Shown: positions 25,761 through 33,823 of the stretch, piece by piece | Numbering within the stretch: position 1 is the stretch's first letter | Layout of the letters: the number at the start of each line of letters is the position of its first letter | NCBI GenBank assembly: GCA_052168355.1 | Contig: JBQLZQ010000018.1 | Coordinates: 1 to 33,824 of the forward strand | Source: JBQLZQ01 sp052168355 | GTDB lineage: Bacteria; Pseudomonadota; Alphaproteobacteria; DSM-16000; Inquilinaceae | DNA length: 33,824 nt | Direction: 5' to 3' | The notes under the pieces: model-generated | Databases searched by the model: none | Seen by the model: only the letters and a program-made list of their open reading frames with translations | Told to the model about the DNA's origin: nothing | Program-made: the position numbers and the translations under genes

Positions 25761-25847
25761 TGGTGGCCCCTCCGGGACTCGAACCCGGACCCCCCGAAGG
25801 AGAGCAGATTTTAAGTCTGCTGCGTCTACCGGTTCCGCCAAGGGGCC
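25761..25847 (-). tRNA. tRNA-Leu (anticodon UAA)
   Basis: 87 bases with the CCA end encoded. The acceptor stem is GGCCCCT paired with AGGGGCC, and the discriminator is A. The D-arm region is TGGCGGAACCGGTAGACGC. The anticodon stem GCAGA/TCTGC encloses CTTAAAA (TAA anticodon). A long class II variable arm with a TTCG loop follows, then the T-arm GGGTTCGAGTCCC. The long variable arm and the TAA anticodon fix it as leucine. No integrase or attachment-site duplication is seen beside it. Confidence 0.97.
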
Positions 25848-25864
25848 ACCGCAGGCGCGGGGCC

Positions 25865-25892
25865 TTCATACCATCGCGCGCCGGTGCGGCAA
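25865..25892 (-). promoter_or_regulatory. Candidate promoter of tRNA-Leu
   Basis: Read on the minus strand, TTGCCG (25892-25887) is 16 bases from TATGAA (25870-25865). The transcript would begin about 10 bases before the tRNA 5' end. The rest of 25848-26030 shows nothing else recognisable. Confidence 0.45.
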
Positions 25893-26030
25893 ACCGGCGT
25901 CGCGGCCGTGGCCCTTCACCCCTCTGGGCGGCGGCGTGGAACGGTGTATGCTCTGTCGCCGATTGGGACAGGGAAGGGGTATGGCGATCATGATGCGGCG
26001 GCAGGCGGCGACCGATAGGGGGCGCACGGC

Positions 26031-27716
26031 ATGAACGGCGGCATGGCGTCCCGCACCGGCGGGGAGATTCTGGTCGACGCCCTCAAGCTGCACGGCACCG
26101 ACACGGTGTTCGGCGTGCCGGGCGAGAGCTATCTGGCGGTGCTCGACGCGCTGCACGGGTCCTCCAATGCCGTCCGCTTCATCACCTGCCGGCAGGAGGG
26201 CGGGGCGGCCTTCATGGCCGAGGCCTATGGCAAGATGACCGGCCGGCCCGGCGTGTGCTTCGTCACCCGCGGTCCCGGCGCCTGTAACGCCAGCATCGGG
26301 GTCCATACGGCCTTCCAGGATTCCACGCCGATGATCCTGTTCGTCGGCCAGGTCGGGCGCGACATGCGCGAGCGCGAGGCGTTTCAGGAGGTCGAATACC
26401 GGCTGATGTTCGCGCCCATGGCCAAATGGGTGACGGAGGTCCAGGACCCGGCCAGGCTGCCCGAACTGATCGCCCGCGCCTACCGCACCGCCACCTCCGG
26501 TCGGCCCGGGCCGGTCGTGCTGGCCCTGCCGGAGGACATGTTGCGCCAGTCCGCCTCGGTGCCCGACGGCGATCCCTACAGCGCCTCCCAGCCCGGCGCC
26601 GATCCCGCGGTCATGGACGCGCTGCGCGACCGCCTGTCCCGCGCCGAACGGCCGCTGATGATCCTGGGCGGGGGCGGCTGGACCGGTCCGGCCATCGTCG
26701 ACATCGCCGCCTTCGCGGAAATGTGCAGCCTGCCGGTGGCGACCTCGTTCCGCTGCCAGGACTATTTCGACAACAGGCATCTGCACTATGTCGGTGATGT
26801 CGGCATCGCCATCGATCCGAAGCTGGCCGACCGGGTGCGACGGGCCGACGTGCTGCTGGTGGTGGGACCACGGCTGGGGGAGATGACCACCCAGGGCTAT
26901 ACCCTGCTGGAGGTGCCGCGCCCGGCCCAGACCCTGATCCATGTCCATCCGGGCGCCGAGGAGCTGGGCCGCGTCTATCAGCCCGATCTGGCGATCAATG
27001 CGGGCATGGCCGCGTTCGCCCATGCGGCTCGGATGCTCAAGCCGATCGAGGGCACGACCTGGTCGCAATGGCTGATCGACGCGCGGCGGGATTACGAGGC
27101 CGGATTGAAACCCGGCCCCCAGCCGGGGGCGCTCGACATGGGCCAGGTCATGGCCGTCCTGGCCGAACGGCTGCCGGACGACGCGATCATCGCCAACGGC
27201 GCCGGCAACTATACCGGCTGGGTGCACAAGTACCGGCGGTTCGTCCGCTACCGCAGCCAGTTGGCGCCGACCAACGGCACCATGGGCTATGGCGTGCCGG
27301 CGGCGGCGGCGGCCAAGCTGGTGGAGCCCGATCGGACGGTGGTCGCCTTTGCCGGCGACGGCTGCTTTCTGATGAACGGACAGGAGCTGGCGACGATCAT
27401 GCAGTACGGGCTGGACCCGCTGATCCTGGTGATCAACAACGGCATGTACGGCACCATCCGCATGCATCAGGAGCGGGAGTATCCGGGCCGGGTCAGCGGC
27501 AGCGACCTGGCCAACCCGGATTTCGCCGCCTACGCCACCGCCTTCGGCCTGCACGCCGAGACCGTGGCGCGGACGGAGGAGTTCGCGCCGGCCCTCGATC
27601 GGGCCCTGGCCGCCGGCCGGGCGGCCCTGATCGAACTGCGCGTCGACCCCGAGGGCATCACCCCGCGCACCACCCTGACCGCCCTGCGCAAGGCGGCGGA
27701 GGCAAGGCGCGGTTAG
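26031..27716 (+). CDS. Thiamine-diphosphate enzyme, acetolactate synthase large-subunit-like
   Basis: 561 residues with the three-domain layout of the pyruvate oxidase/acetolactate synthase family. The N-terminal pyrimidine-binding domain has the activating Glu56 in CRQEGGAAFMAEAYGKMTGRPG and VTRGPGACNASIGVHTAFQDS. The central domain spans about 190-340. The C-terminal diphosphate domain has the motif from GDGCFLMNGQEL (442-453) to INN (468-470) and GMYGTIRMHQEREYPGR. It decarboxylates or ligates a 2-oxo acid, but which one is unknown. No ilvN-like regulatory subunit is adjacent, so it is more likely a catabolic ThDP enzyme than biosynthetic acetolactate synthase. ATG 26031 follows AGGGGGCG; a second ATG at 26043 is possible. 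It converges on the TetR gene with a 15-base gap. Confidence 0.87.
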   Translation: MNGGMASRTGGEILVDALKLHGTDTVFGVPGESYLAVLDALHGSSNAVRFITCRQEGGAAFMAEAYGKMTGRPGVCFVTRGPGACNASIGVHTAFQDSTPMILFVGQVGRDMREREAFQEVEYRLMFAPMAKWVTEVQDPARLPELIARAYRTATSGRPGPVVLALPEDMLRQSASVPDGDPYSASQPGADPAVMDALRDRLSRAERPLMILGGGGWTGPAIVDIAAFAEMCSLPVATSFRCQDYFDNRHLHYVGDVGIAIDPKLADRVRRADVLLVVGPRLGEMTTQGYTLLEVPRPAQTLIHVHPGAEELGRVYQPDLAINAGMAAFAHAARMLKPIEGTTWSQWLIDARRDYEAGLKPGPQPGALDMGQVMAVLAERLPDDAIIANGAGNYTGWVHKYRRFVRYRSQLAPTNGTMGYGVPAAAAAKLVEPDRTVVAFAGDGCFLMNGQELATIMQYGLDPLILVINNGMYGTIRMHQEREYPGRVSGSDLANPDFAAYATAFGLHAETVARTEEFAPALDRALAAGRAALIELRVDPEGITPRTTLTALRKAAEARRG

Positions 27717-27731
27717 GAGCACCCGAGGAGG

Positions 27732-28346
27732 TTACGGCAGCACCTTCAGCGACGTATGGACGAAGGCCAGCAATTGGCGGCTGTCTGTGCCGGATCGTGC
27801 CAGGGTCACCATGCCGTCGACAATCCCCGTGAAGAACAGCGTCAAGGGAGCTTCATCCTCGGGCGTGATGTCCCCTTGCGCGGCGCCGCGCGCGAGGATG
27901 CGTCCCAGAACCTCGAGAAAACGGTCGTTGACGCGGCGAAGCTCGTCGTCGAGCCCTTCCGCCGATCCCATCAGTTCGAGCGTTGAATTACAGCGCAGGC
28001 AGCCGGGCGGCGCGTAGGTTCCCGAAAGGCGTTCGGCGGACGCCTCCAGCACCCGCCGCAGCGTTGCCCGCGTATCACGCCCCTCGGCCATAAGGGTTTC
28101 CACGCGCTCCTCAAAGCGTTCTCCATAGAGTGTCAGGCACTTCAGGAACAGATCGCGCTTTTCGCCGAAGGTCTTGTACAGGCTGTTGCGGGAAGCGCCG
28201 GTCCGCGCCACCAGATCGTCCATCGACGTCGCGCGATAGCCCTTTTCCCAGAATGTCAGCATGGCCGCTTCCAGGGCCTTCTGCTCGTCGAAGCCGCGCG
28301 GCCGGCCCCGCCCACGGTTCCCACGCTCATTTTTTAGACTAGACAT
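27732..28346 (-). CDS. TetR/AcrR family transcriptional regulator
   Basis: 204 residues. The N-terminal helix-turn-helix is RGFDEQKALEAAMLTFWEKGYRATSMDDLVARTGASRNSLYKTFGEKRDLF (about 17-67). The C-terminal ligand domain contains PPGCLRCNSTLEL, with a CxxC-like Cys pair found in one subgroup of these repressors. The gene is divergent from the histidine phosphatase/dehalogenase pair, 60 bases apart, with an inverted repeat in between. It is most likely an autoregulated repressor of that operon. Inducer unknown. Confidence 0.93.
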   Translation of the reverse strand: MSSLKNERGNRGRGRPRGFDEQKALEAAMLTFWEKGYRATSMDDLVARTGASRNSLYKTFGEKRDLFLKCLTLYGERFEERVETLMAEGRDTRATLRRVLEASAERLSGTYAPPGCLRCNSTLELMGSAEGLDDELRRVNDRFLEVLGRILARGAAQGDITPEDEAPLTLFFTGIVDGMVTLARSGTDSRQLLAFVHTSLKVLP

Positions 28347-28366
28347 TCTTTTAATCCATGAATATA

Positions 28367-28380
28367 AGACTTATCAGTCT
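28367..28380. promoter_or_regulatory. Candidate TetR operator
   Basis: The inverted repeat AGACT-TATC-AGTCT sits in the 60-bp gap between the TetR gene and the divergent phosphatase gene. AT-rich flanks (TATA on both sides) extend the symmetry partly. A TAGACT half-site also appears at 28335-28340. Position and symmetry suit an autoregulatory operator. Confidence 0.55.
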
Positions 28381-28406
28381 ATATATTAGAGCGGCGGAGG
28401 ACAACC

Positions 28407-29111
28407 ATGTTTCAGGTCGACAACGGGCCCCAGGGCTTGGTGGCTGTCGTTCGCGCGGTGGGGGCGGCGGCGCAGCCCGGCCGTCACGGTCCCACTGCTC
28501 TGACACGGCTCGCCTTGGCACGGATGGGCATGTATCGGTTTCTCGTCGTTGCCATCGCGACGGTCTGGCTGTTTATGCCGGTCGACCTTGCCGCCGGACA
28601 GACCCCGCCGGTCCGGGGAGAGGCGGCGCTGGCGCTCCTGGCACAGCCCGGGCATCACGCCGTCATGCGGCATGGGCTTGCTCCGGGAACCGGCGATCCG
28701 GTCAATTTCACGATTGGAGATTGTCGGACCCAGCGCAACCTGAACGACACCGGAAGGCAACAGGCCCGCGCCTTGGGAGATACCTATAGGGCGCTGGGCA
28801 TCCCCGTGACCCGTGTCCTCAGCAGCCAATGGTGCCGGGCGGTGGAGACCGCTGAGCTTCTGGACCTCGGCGAGGTCACGACGGTCGAGATGCTGAACTC
28901 GACATGGCGACGCGATCGCAGCCTAGCCCGCCAGCGTGCCGAAACCGTAGCGGCGTACCTCGGTGATCTTCCTCCGGACCAGACGGCCGTCCTGGTTACC
29001 CACGCATCGAACATCCAGACGCTCACAGGCCAGAGCCTCCGGTCCGGTGCAACCCTGATTGTCAGGGTCGCAGACGGCAGACTCGACAGTGTCGGGCACT
29101 ACGAGCCCTGA
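28407..29111 (+). CDS. Histidine phosphatase family protein, probably exported
   Basis: 234 residues counted from ATG 28407, which has a strong ribosome site (GGAGG). Phosphoglycerate-mutase-like branch: the catalytic His89 is in AVMRHG (RHG, 88-90), Arg144 in SSQWCRAVETAEL, and the second His199 in VTHASN. A hydrophobic signal-like segment lies at about 43-64 (YRFLVVAIATVWLFMPVDLA, ending AAG-Q). It begins after a 39-residue stretch that looks like neither signal nor phosphatase. In-frame ATGs at 28524 and 28530 would give a normal signal peptide but have no good ribosome site. The start is therefore ambiguous. The phosphate ester substrate is unknown. First gene of a likely operon with the dehalogenase-like gene, under the divergent TetR. 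Confidence 0.82.
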   Translation: MFQVDNGPQGLVAVVRAVGAAAQPGRHGPTALTRLALARMGMYRFLVVAIATVWLFMPVDLAAGQTPPVRGEAALALLAQPGHHAVMRHGLAPGTGDPVNFTIGDCRTQRNLNDTGRQQARALGDTYRALGIPVTRVLSSQWCRAVETAELLDLGEVTTVEMLNSTWRRDRSLARQRAETVAAYLGDLPPDQTAVLVTHASNIQTLTGQSLRSGATLIVRVADGRLDSVGHYEP

Positions 29112-29168
29112 CCGAACCGTATGGTTTCGGATTGCCCCCATCAAACCCCAACCAAGGAGCGCCGACCG

Positions 29169-30203
29169 ATGATCATGCCGCATCGACCGAAACCAACTTG
29201 GATCGTCACTACCGGACTTGCCCTCGTTCTATCTGCCGTGTCCGGCTTGGCCGCTGCCCAGCAGGCGTCTGAGGGCGCCGCCCAATTCGAACCGCGCCCG
29301 ACGGCGGCGTTCCCCTATCAGAAACAGGTTGCCGCTGTGTCCGGTGGCGCAATCGCCTATGTCGAGGTCGGCGATCCGGTCGGCGATCCCGTGTTGTTTC
29401 TGCATGGCATCCCCACCTCGTCCTATCTTTGGCGCAACGTTCTGCCGGGCGTTGCGCGGGACGGGCGGCGTCTGATCGCGATGGACCTTGTCGGGTTCGG
29501 CGATAGCACGGGCACGGGGTATGGCGTGTTGGACCAGGTCCGGCATGTCGAGACCTTCGTCGAGGCGCTGGGTCTCCAGGACGTGACGTTGGTAACGCAC
29601 GATTGGGGCGCTGGCATAGGCTTGATCTACGCCGCCCGCAACCCCGACAACGTTGTCGCCTTCGCCGCCATGGAAGGCGCCTTGCCGCCGGTCTATCCAC
29701 GCCCAAGCTACGAAACGTTCGGCCCGCAGGGCGCGGACCTGTTCCGCCGGATGCGCGACCCCGCGACCAGCGAGCAGGTGGTGCTGGAAGACAATGTCTG
29801 GCTGGAAGGAATCCTGCCCAATTCTGTTGCGCAGGATATCCAGCCAGACGTCCACGACGCCTACCGCAACGCGTTTCCGACGGCCGAGAGCAGGCAGCCC
29901 ATCCTCGACATGGTCCTGTCTCTGCCGATCGCCGGAGAACCCGCCGATGTCGTCGTCGCCTTCGACGAGGCCACAGATTGGTGGAAAGAAACCGAGATCC
30001 CGAAGCTGGTGTTGTATGCCGTTCCGGGACGATTGCAGCCCCAGCCCTTGGCCGAATGGGCCGAGCGGACTCTGAAAAACGTCACAACGGCCGAGGTAGG
30101 CCCGGGCGTTCATTTCATTCAGGAAGACAGTCCCCGGGCCATCGGGCGGGAACTGGACGCCTGGCTCACCCGCCTTTCGGCCGCTGATGCTACGACCAAT
30201 TGA
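29169..30203 (+). CDS. Exported haloalkane-dehalogenase-like alpha/beta hydrolase
   Basis: 344 residues from ATG 29169, which has AAGGAG upstream; the longer frame from 29121 adds no conserved sequence. A signal peptide is visible (WIVTTGLALVLSAVSGLAAA-Q). The alpha/beta hydrolase domain carries HGIPTSSYLWRNVLP (79-93), nucleophile Asp145 followed by halide-binding Trp146 in VTHDWGAGIG, acid Glu169 in AAMEGALPP, and base His315 in GPGVHFIQED. This is the haloalkane dehalogenase arrangement. Position 81 is Ile, where dehalogenases of the LinB type have the second halide-stabilising Asn (HGNPTSSY). It may therefore dehalogenate poorly or act on other esters or epoxides. Periplasmic location is unusual but known in a few homologues. 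Downstream of the phosphatase gene, 57 bases apart. Confidence 0.85.
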   Translation: MIMPHRPKPTWIVTTGLALVLSAVSGLAAAQQASEGAAQFEPRPTAAFPYQKQVAAVSGGAIAYVEVGDPVGDPVLFLHGIPTSSYLWRNVLPGVARDGRRLIAMDLVGFGDSTGTGYGVLDQVRHVETFVEALGLQDVTLVTHDWGAGIGLIYAARNPDNVVAFAAMEGALPPVYPRPSYETFGPQGADLFRRMRDPATSEQVVLEDNVWLEGILPNSVAQDIQPDVHDAYRNAFPTAESRQPILDMVLSLPIAGEPADVVVAFDEATDWWKETEIPKLVLYAVPGRLQPQPLAEWAERTLKNVTTAEVGPGVHFIQEDSPRAIGRELDAWLTRLSAADATTN

Positions 30204-30270
30204 CGCCGGACGCCGGAGCGGCGATGTCTGAACCTCCGTCGCCGCGCCGCGGGAGGGCGGCGTTGGCGTC

Positions 30271-31539
30271 CTAATCCTCCCAGCGCTTGAACAGGACGGA
30301 GGCGTTGACCCCGCCAAAGCCAAAGCCGTTGGACAGGGCGTAGCCGACCTTTGCGTGCCGCGCCTGCGGACCGATCAGATCCAACCCGGCGGCCGCCGGA
30401 TCGGGGTCGTCCAGGTTCAAGGTCGGCGGCAGGATGCCGTCGCGCAGCGCCAGGATGCTGAACACGGCCTCGATACCGCCGGCAGCGCCCAGCAGATGGC
30501 CGGTGGCGGACTTGGTCGAGGATACCGCAGGCGACCCGTTCGCGCCGAACACCGCCCGGATGGCGGCCAGTTCGCCGGCGTCGCCGACTGGGGTCGAGGT
30601 GGCGTGGGCGTTGAGATAGCCGATGGCGTCGGGCGTCGCGCCGGCCTGGGCCAGGGCCAGCCGCATGGCCCGCTGGGCGCCGTCGCCGTCCTCGCGGCCG
30701 CTGGTCATGTGATAGGCGTCGGCGCTGGTGCCGTAGCCGACCAGTTCGGCCAGCGGCGTGGCGCCGCGGGCCTGGGCGTGCTCCAGGCTTTCCAGGATCA
30801 GGGTGGCCGCGCCTTCGCCCATGACGAAGCCGTCGCGGCCGGCATCGAACGGACGGGAGGCCGTTTCCGGCCGGTCGTTGTAGCGGGTCGACAGCGCCCG
30901 CGCCGCCGCGAAGCCGCCCAGGCTGACCCGGTGGATGCAGGCTTCCGAACCGCCGGCGATGGCCACATCCGCTTCGTCGGCGCGGATCATGCGGGCGGCG
31001 TCGCCCAGCGCCTGGACGCTGGCGGCGCAGGCCGTGACCGGCGCGCCAATGGGGCCCCGCAGCCCATGCTTGATCGAGATCTGGCCGGCCGCGAGGTTGA
31101 CCAGGAAGGACGGGATGGTGAAGGGGGAAAGACGCCGTGCGCCTTTTTCGGCGGTGATCCGCACCGCCTCGGCCATGGCCGGAAAACCGCCGACGCCCGA
31201 GGCGAACACGGTGGCCGCGCGATCGCCTTCCGCCTCGTCCCGCGGCGTCCAGCCGGCCTGGCTCAGCGCCTCGTCCGTCGCCGCCATGGCGAACTGGATA
31301 AAGCGGTCCATCTTGCGCTGGTCCTTGTGCGGCACGGCCCGGTCGGGGTCGAAGCCGCCCTCGGTATCCTCGGCGATGGAGGGCACCACGCCGCCCACCT
31401 TCGAGGGCACGTCGGACACGACCTCCTCGGGCAAGGCGCGAATGCCCGATTGTCCCTCGATCAGCCGCCGCCATACCAGGTCCGCGCCGCAGCCGAGCGG
31501 TCCGACGACGCCCAGACCCGTTACCACTACCCGTCGCAT
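30271..31539 (-). CDS. Beta-ketoacyl-ACP synthase II-like (KAS II)
   Basis: 422 residues, thiolase fold. Condenses malonyl-ACP with an acyl chain in fatty acid or polyketide synthesis. The catalytic triad is Cys171 in VTACAASVQALGDA, His312 in NAHATSTPVGD, and His348 (with Lys343) in SSTKSATGHLLGAAGG. The C-terminal NGFGFGGVNASVLF is also typical. Many genomes carry such a fabF paralogue apart from the main fab cluster. Here no acpP, fabG or fabD is nearby, so it is likely a second, specialised KAS. The start at 31539 has GAGG upstream and lies 13 bases inside the end of the MarR gene, suggesting a shared transcript with that regulator. Confidence 0.92.
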   Translation of the reverse strand: MRRVVVTGLGVVGPLGCGADLVWRRLIEGQSGIRALPEEVVSDVPSKVGGVVPSIAEDTEGGFDPDRAVPHKDQRKMDRFIQFAMAATDEALSQAGWTPRDEAEGDRAATVFASGVGGFPAMAEAVRITAEKGARRLSPFTIPSFLVNLAAGQISIKHGLRGPIGAPVTACAASVQALGDAARMIRADEADVAIAGGSEACIHRVSLGGFAAARALSTRYNDRPETASRPFDAGRDGFVMGEGAATLILESLEHAQARGATPLAELVGYGTSADAYHMTSGREDGDGAQRAMRLALAQAGATPDAIGYLNAHATSTPVGDAGELAAIRAVFGANGSPAVSSTKSATGHLLGAAGGIEAVFSILALRDGILPPTLNLDDPDPAAAGLDLIGPQARHAKVGYALSNGFGFGGVNASVLFKRWED

Positions 31540-32048
31540 GTCATCCTCGCTTTGTCATCGGTTCGCGGTTTGAGCCGAGCCTCGATCCGGCTCGCCGCCC
31601 GTTCCAGTGTTCGAAGCGCGTCCAGCGCGCGGTCGGCATCCCCGTCGCCCAGTTCCGCGCGCAGCATCGTTTGCGCTCTGCGCCAGCCGTCGAGGCAAGT
31701 CCCCAGGGCCGCCTGACCGGCCGTCGTCAGAACCACCCGTTTGCCGCCGCGCCCCGGGCCGCCGTCGACGCCCACCAGACCCCGCCGTTCAAGGATCTGG
31801 ACGGCACGGGTGGCGGCCGACCGCTCGATGTCGATTCGTTGGGCAATGGCCGCCACCGTCGCGCCGCCCCTGGCATCGGCTATCGCCAGCAGGATCGCAA
31901 ACTGCGTGACCTGAAGGTCGTGCGGGCGGAGACAGGCGTTGAACACCCGTGTCACGGACCGCGATGCGACGCGGGAGGCATGCCCCAGGCACGTCTCGGC
32001 GATCTGCTGCGGGGTGGGCGTCATCGGCGGTGGGTGGAACTGGGCCAC
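31527..32048 (-). CDS. MarR family transcriptional regulator
   Basis: About 165-173 residues. A winged helix-turn-helix follows the usual pattern: FAILLAIADARGGATVAAIAQRIDIERSAATRAVQILERRGLV (about 50-92) with a wing near GGPGRGGKRVVLTTAG. The GTG at 32048 gives the longest protein but has a cramped ribosome site (AAGGGG, 2-3 bases). ATG 32024 is a plausible alternative with none. The gene overlaps fabF-like by 13 bases and probably regulates it. Effector unknown. Confidence 0.88.
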   Translation of the reverse strand: MAQFHPPPMTPTPQQIAETCLGHASRVASRSVTRVFNACLRPHDLQVTQFAILLAIADARGGATVAAIAQRIDIERSAATRAVQILERRGLVGVDGGPGRGGKRVVLTTAGQAALGTCLDGWRRAQTMLRAELGDGDADRALDALRTLERAASRIEARLKPRTDDKARMTCDG

Positions 32049-32094
32049 GACCCCTTTAAAGCTGTGTATGCACCATTAAGTCAAGCCGGCATTG

Positions 32095-32574
32095 TCAGGT
32101 CTGTTTCGTCAGGGCTTTGCGAAACACAATCTTGTCTTCGCCCGCCTGATAGAAGTCGCGGATACGCGCCTCTTCCTCGTATCCGGCCTTGCGGTAAAAC
32201 GCTCGCGTGCGCTCGAAGCTGTCGAGGCCGGATGTCTCCACCAGCAGCACGCGCTCGCCGCGGGCCGCCAGCATCCCTTCGATGTGGCGCACCACCGATC
32301 CGCCCAGCTTTTGTCCCTGACGATCCGGGTGGACGGCGATGAGATACAGGTTCCAGGTTCCGTCGGTCATCGGTTCCGGCGCGCAATAGGCGACGGCCAC
32401 CAGCCCGCCATCGTCGTATGTCAGCCAAACAGCGTCGCCGTCCGGGCCGCCGAGATAGCCGGCGATCATCTCGTCCAGCATATCCGACGGGAATAGGTCG
32501 TTGGCGTCGATGATCGCCTTCAGGGCGGGGATGTCGCCGGAAGTGACCGGTCGAATATGCGGATTATTGTGCAA
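32095..32574 (-). CDS. GNAT family N-acetyltransferase
   Basis: 159 residues. Transfers an acetyl group from acetyl-CoA to an amine. The CoA-binding motif A is LYLIAVHPDRQGQKLGGSVV (about 76-95) with the RQGQKLGG pyrophosphate loop; motif B is near LDSFERTRAFYRKAGYEEEARIRDFY. The only usable start appears to be TTG 32574, since no ATG or GTG lies before the conserved IRPVTSGDIPAL segment. The upstream bases have no clear ribosome site. Substrate unknown. Confidence 0.87.
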   Translation of the reverse strand: MHNNPHIRPVTSGDIPALKAIIDANDLFPSDMLDEMIAGYLGGPDGDAVWLTYDDGGLVAVAYCAPEPMTDGTWNLYLIAVHPDRQGQKLGGSVVRHIEGMLAARGERVLLVETSGLDSFERTRAFYRKAGYEEEARIRDFYQAGEDKIVFRKALTKQT

Positions 32575-32728
32575 TTCTAGATTAGATTTCAGCGTTTGTG
32601 GTTTGATTCGGAAAAGATTTTTCGCGGCGGATATGGGGTCGTCGGGGGGCGGAACATCGGATTCGAGGGAGCGCCGGGTACCCCTTGATCGCGTTCACGA
32701 ACGGTCTCCGATTCTATCGCTCGCGCCC

Positions 32729-33433
32729 TCAGGCAGGTGCCGCGGCGCCGGCGGCGGCATGGATTTCCGCGACCAGCGCCGGCGCCAGGTCCAGACGCGC
32801 CGCCAGCATTTGCAGATAGGCCTTTTCCGCGGCCGTGTCGGCCTCGATGGCGACCAGCGAGGCGGCATAGATTTCCGCCGCGCGCTCCGGGCTGTCGGCG
32901 CCCTTGACCACGGCGTCGAGGTTCAGCGGCGAGGAGAGTTCGTCGAACACGAAGGCCTTTGTTCCAGCGTCGATATCCATCGTGTTGAGGCGCGCGAAGA
33001 TCACCTCCTTCTCCTCGGCGTCGATCTTTCCGTCGGCCTTGGCCGCGGCGATCATCGCCCGGACCAGGGATTGACCCAGCCGGTCCTGTTCGGCCTCGTC
33101 GGCGGAGGAGGGCAGAAAGACCGTGCCGGGGGTCGCCGCCTCGTAGTCCGCGTCGGCCAGTTGCGCCGGGGCGGCCTGGGCAGGCGCGCCCAACGGTTGC
33201 GCCGACGGCTGGGTAGCGCCCTGCCGGCTTTTCATCCAGGCATGATGGGCCAGACCGCCGATGGCGGCTGCTGCTCCGTATTTGGTCGCCTTGCCGAGCA
33301 TCTTGCGCCCCGACTTCCCCATCAAAAGGCCGGTGGCCAGACCGGCCACCCCAGCCCCGGCGCCGATGGAGCCCTTGCTCATGTTGCCGGTCGAATCCTG
33401 CAGACCTTTAAGGATGGCGTTGATATCGAACAT
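32729..33433 (-). CDS. DUF533 / TerB-like domain protein
   Basis: 234 residues. The N-terminal part (about 1-70) has a Gly/Ala-rich weakly hydrophobic stretch (GAGAGVAGLATGLLMGKSGRK) and may touch the membrane. A Gln/Pro/Ala linker follows (about 75-100). The C-terminal TerB-like helical domain (about 115-225) includes LVRAMIAAAKADGKIDAEEKEVIF, a motif usual in DUF533 (YebE) and tellurite-resistance TerB proteins, with acidic residues that may bind a metal. ATG 33433 (MFDINAILKGLQ) is chosen over the longer frame to 33478 because AGGAG precedes it and it fits the family start. Function unknown. Confidence 0.87.
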   Translation of the reverse strand: MFDINAILKGLQDSTGNMSKGSIGAGAGVAGLATGLLMGKSGRKMLGKATKYGAAAAIGGLAHHAWMKSRQGATQPSAQPLGAPAQAAPAQLADADYEAATPGTVFLPSSADEAEQDRLGQSLVRAMIAAAKADGKIDAEEKEVIFARLNTMDIDAGTKAFVFDELSSPLNLDAVVKGADSPERAAEIYAASLVAIEADTAAEKAYLQMLAARLDLAPALVAEIHAAAGAAAPA

Positions 33434-33576
33434 GGCGAGCCCGCTCCTGCTTCTTGCGATCGTCGGCGACGGGCACAACGCCCGGCGAAGGCCGCACTCT
33501 ATCTGGGTGTGTCAGGCGGAACCCGCAAGACCGCGCCGACCATCGGGCCTGTATTTGAGCGATGGCGTTTCCGCAC

Positions 33577-33690
33577 ATATCCCGGATCGGTGTCCGGGAC
33601 TCGTGGCTTGTCTCTCTGAAATTCTCCAGCGCGACGGTCCAGACGACGAGTCCCGCACGTGATGCGGGGCCTGTGCGAAACCGCGACGCT
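33577..33690. repeat. Diverged relative of the 143-bp palindrome repeat
   Basis: TCCCGGA-6 nt-TCCGGGA (33580-33599) and CCCGCA-5 nt-TGCGGG (33652-33668) have the same order and nearly the same spacing as the paired palindromes of the array near 21.6-22.1 kb. The joining CGACGAGTCCCGCAC stretch is shared. The intervening bases differ. This shows the repeat is a dispersed family and not a single array. Confidence 0.75.
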
Positions 33691-33703
33691 GGCGTTGGCG
33701 CGG

Positions 33704-33823
33704 CATCCCAAGTTCTGCGGAAGGGGTGTTGGGATGATGCCGGAGAACCGATCCCCGACCGGCGCCGGCGTTTAGAGCAGGATCGCCTTGGGTGGAATCG
33801 CTTCGGCGATCCCACCCAAGGCG
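33704..33823. repeat. Two hairpins at the right edge
   Basis: 33704-33711 (CATCCCAA) pairs with 33729-33736. At 33784-33823 a long hairpin pairs CGCCTTGGGTGG then ATCGC with GCGAT then CCACCCAAGGCG around a TTCG loop, with one unpaired base on each side. It is preceded by TTTAGAGCAGGAT, a sequence I associate with large palindromic repeats of alphaproteobacteria, so it may continue beyond the window. The remaining bases of the 391-bp end region 33434-33824 show no gene. Confidence 0.6.

Noticed and set aside
25761..25847. tRNA-Leu as an integration site of a mobile element
   Set aside because: No integrase, no repeated tRNA 3' end and no mobile genes next to it.
25866..27722. 618-codon minus-strand frame opposite the ThDP enzyme
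   Set aside because: His/Gly/Arg-rich antisense shadow; the plus strand carries intact cofactor motifs.
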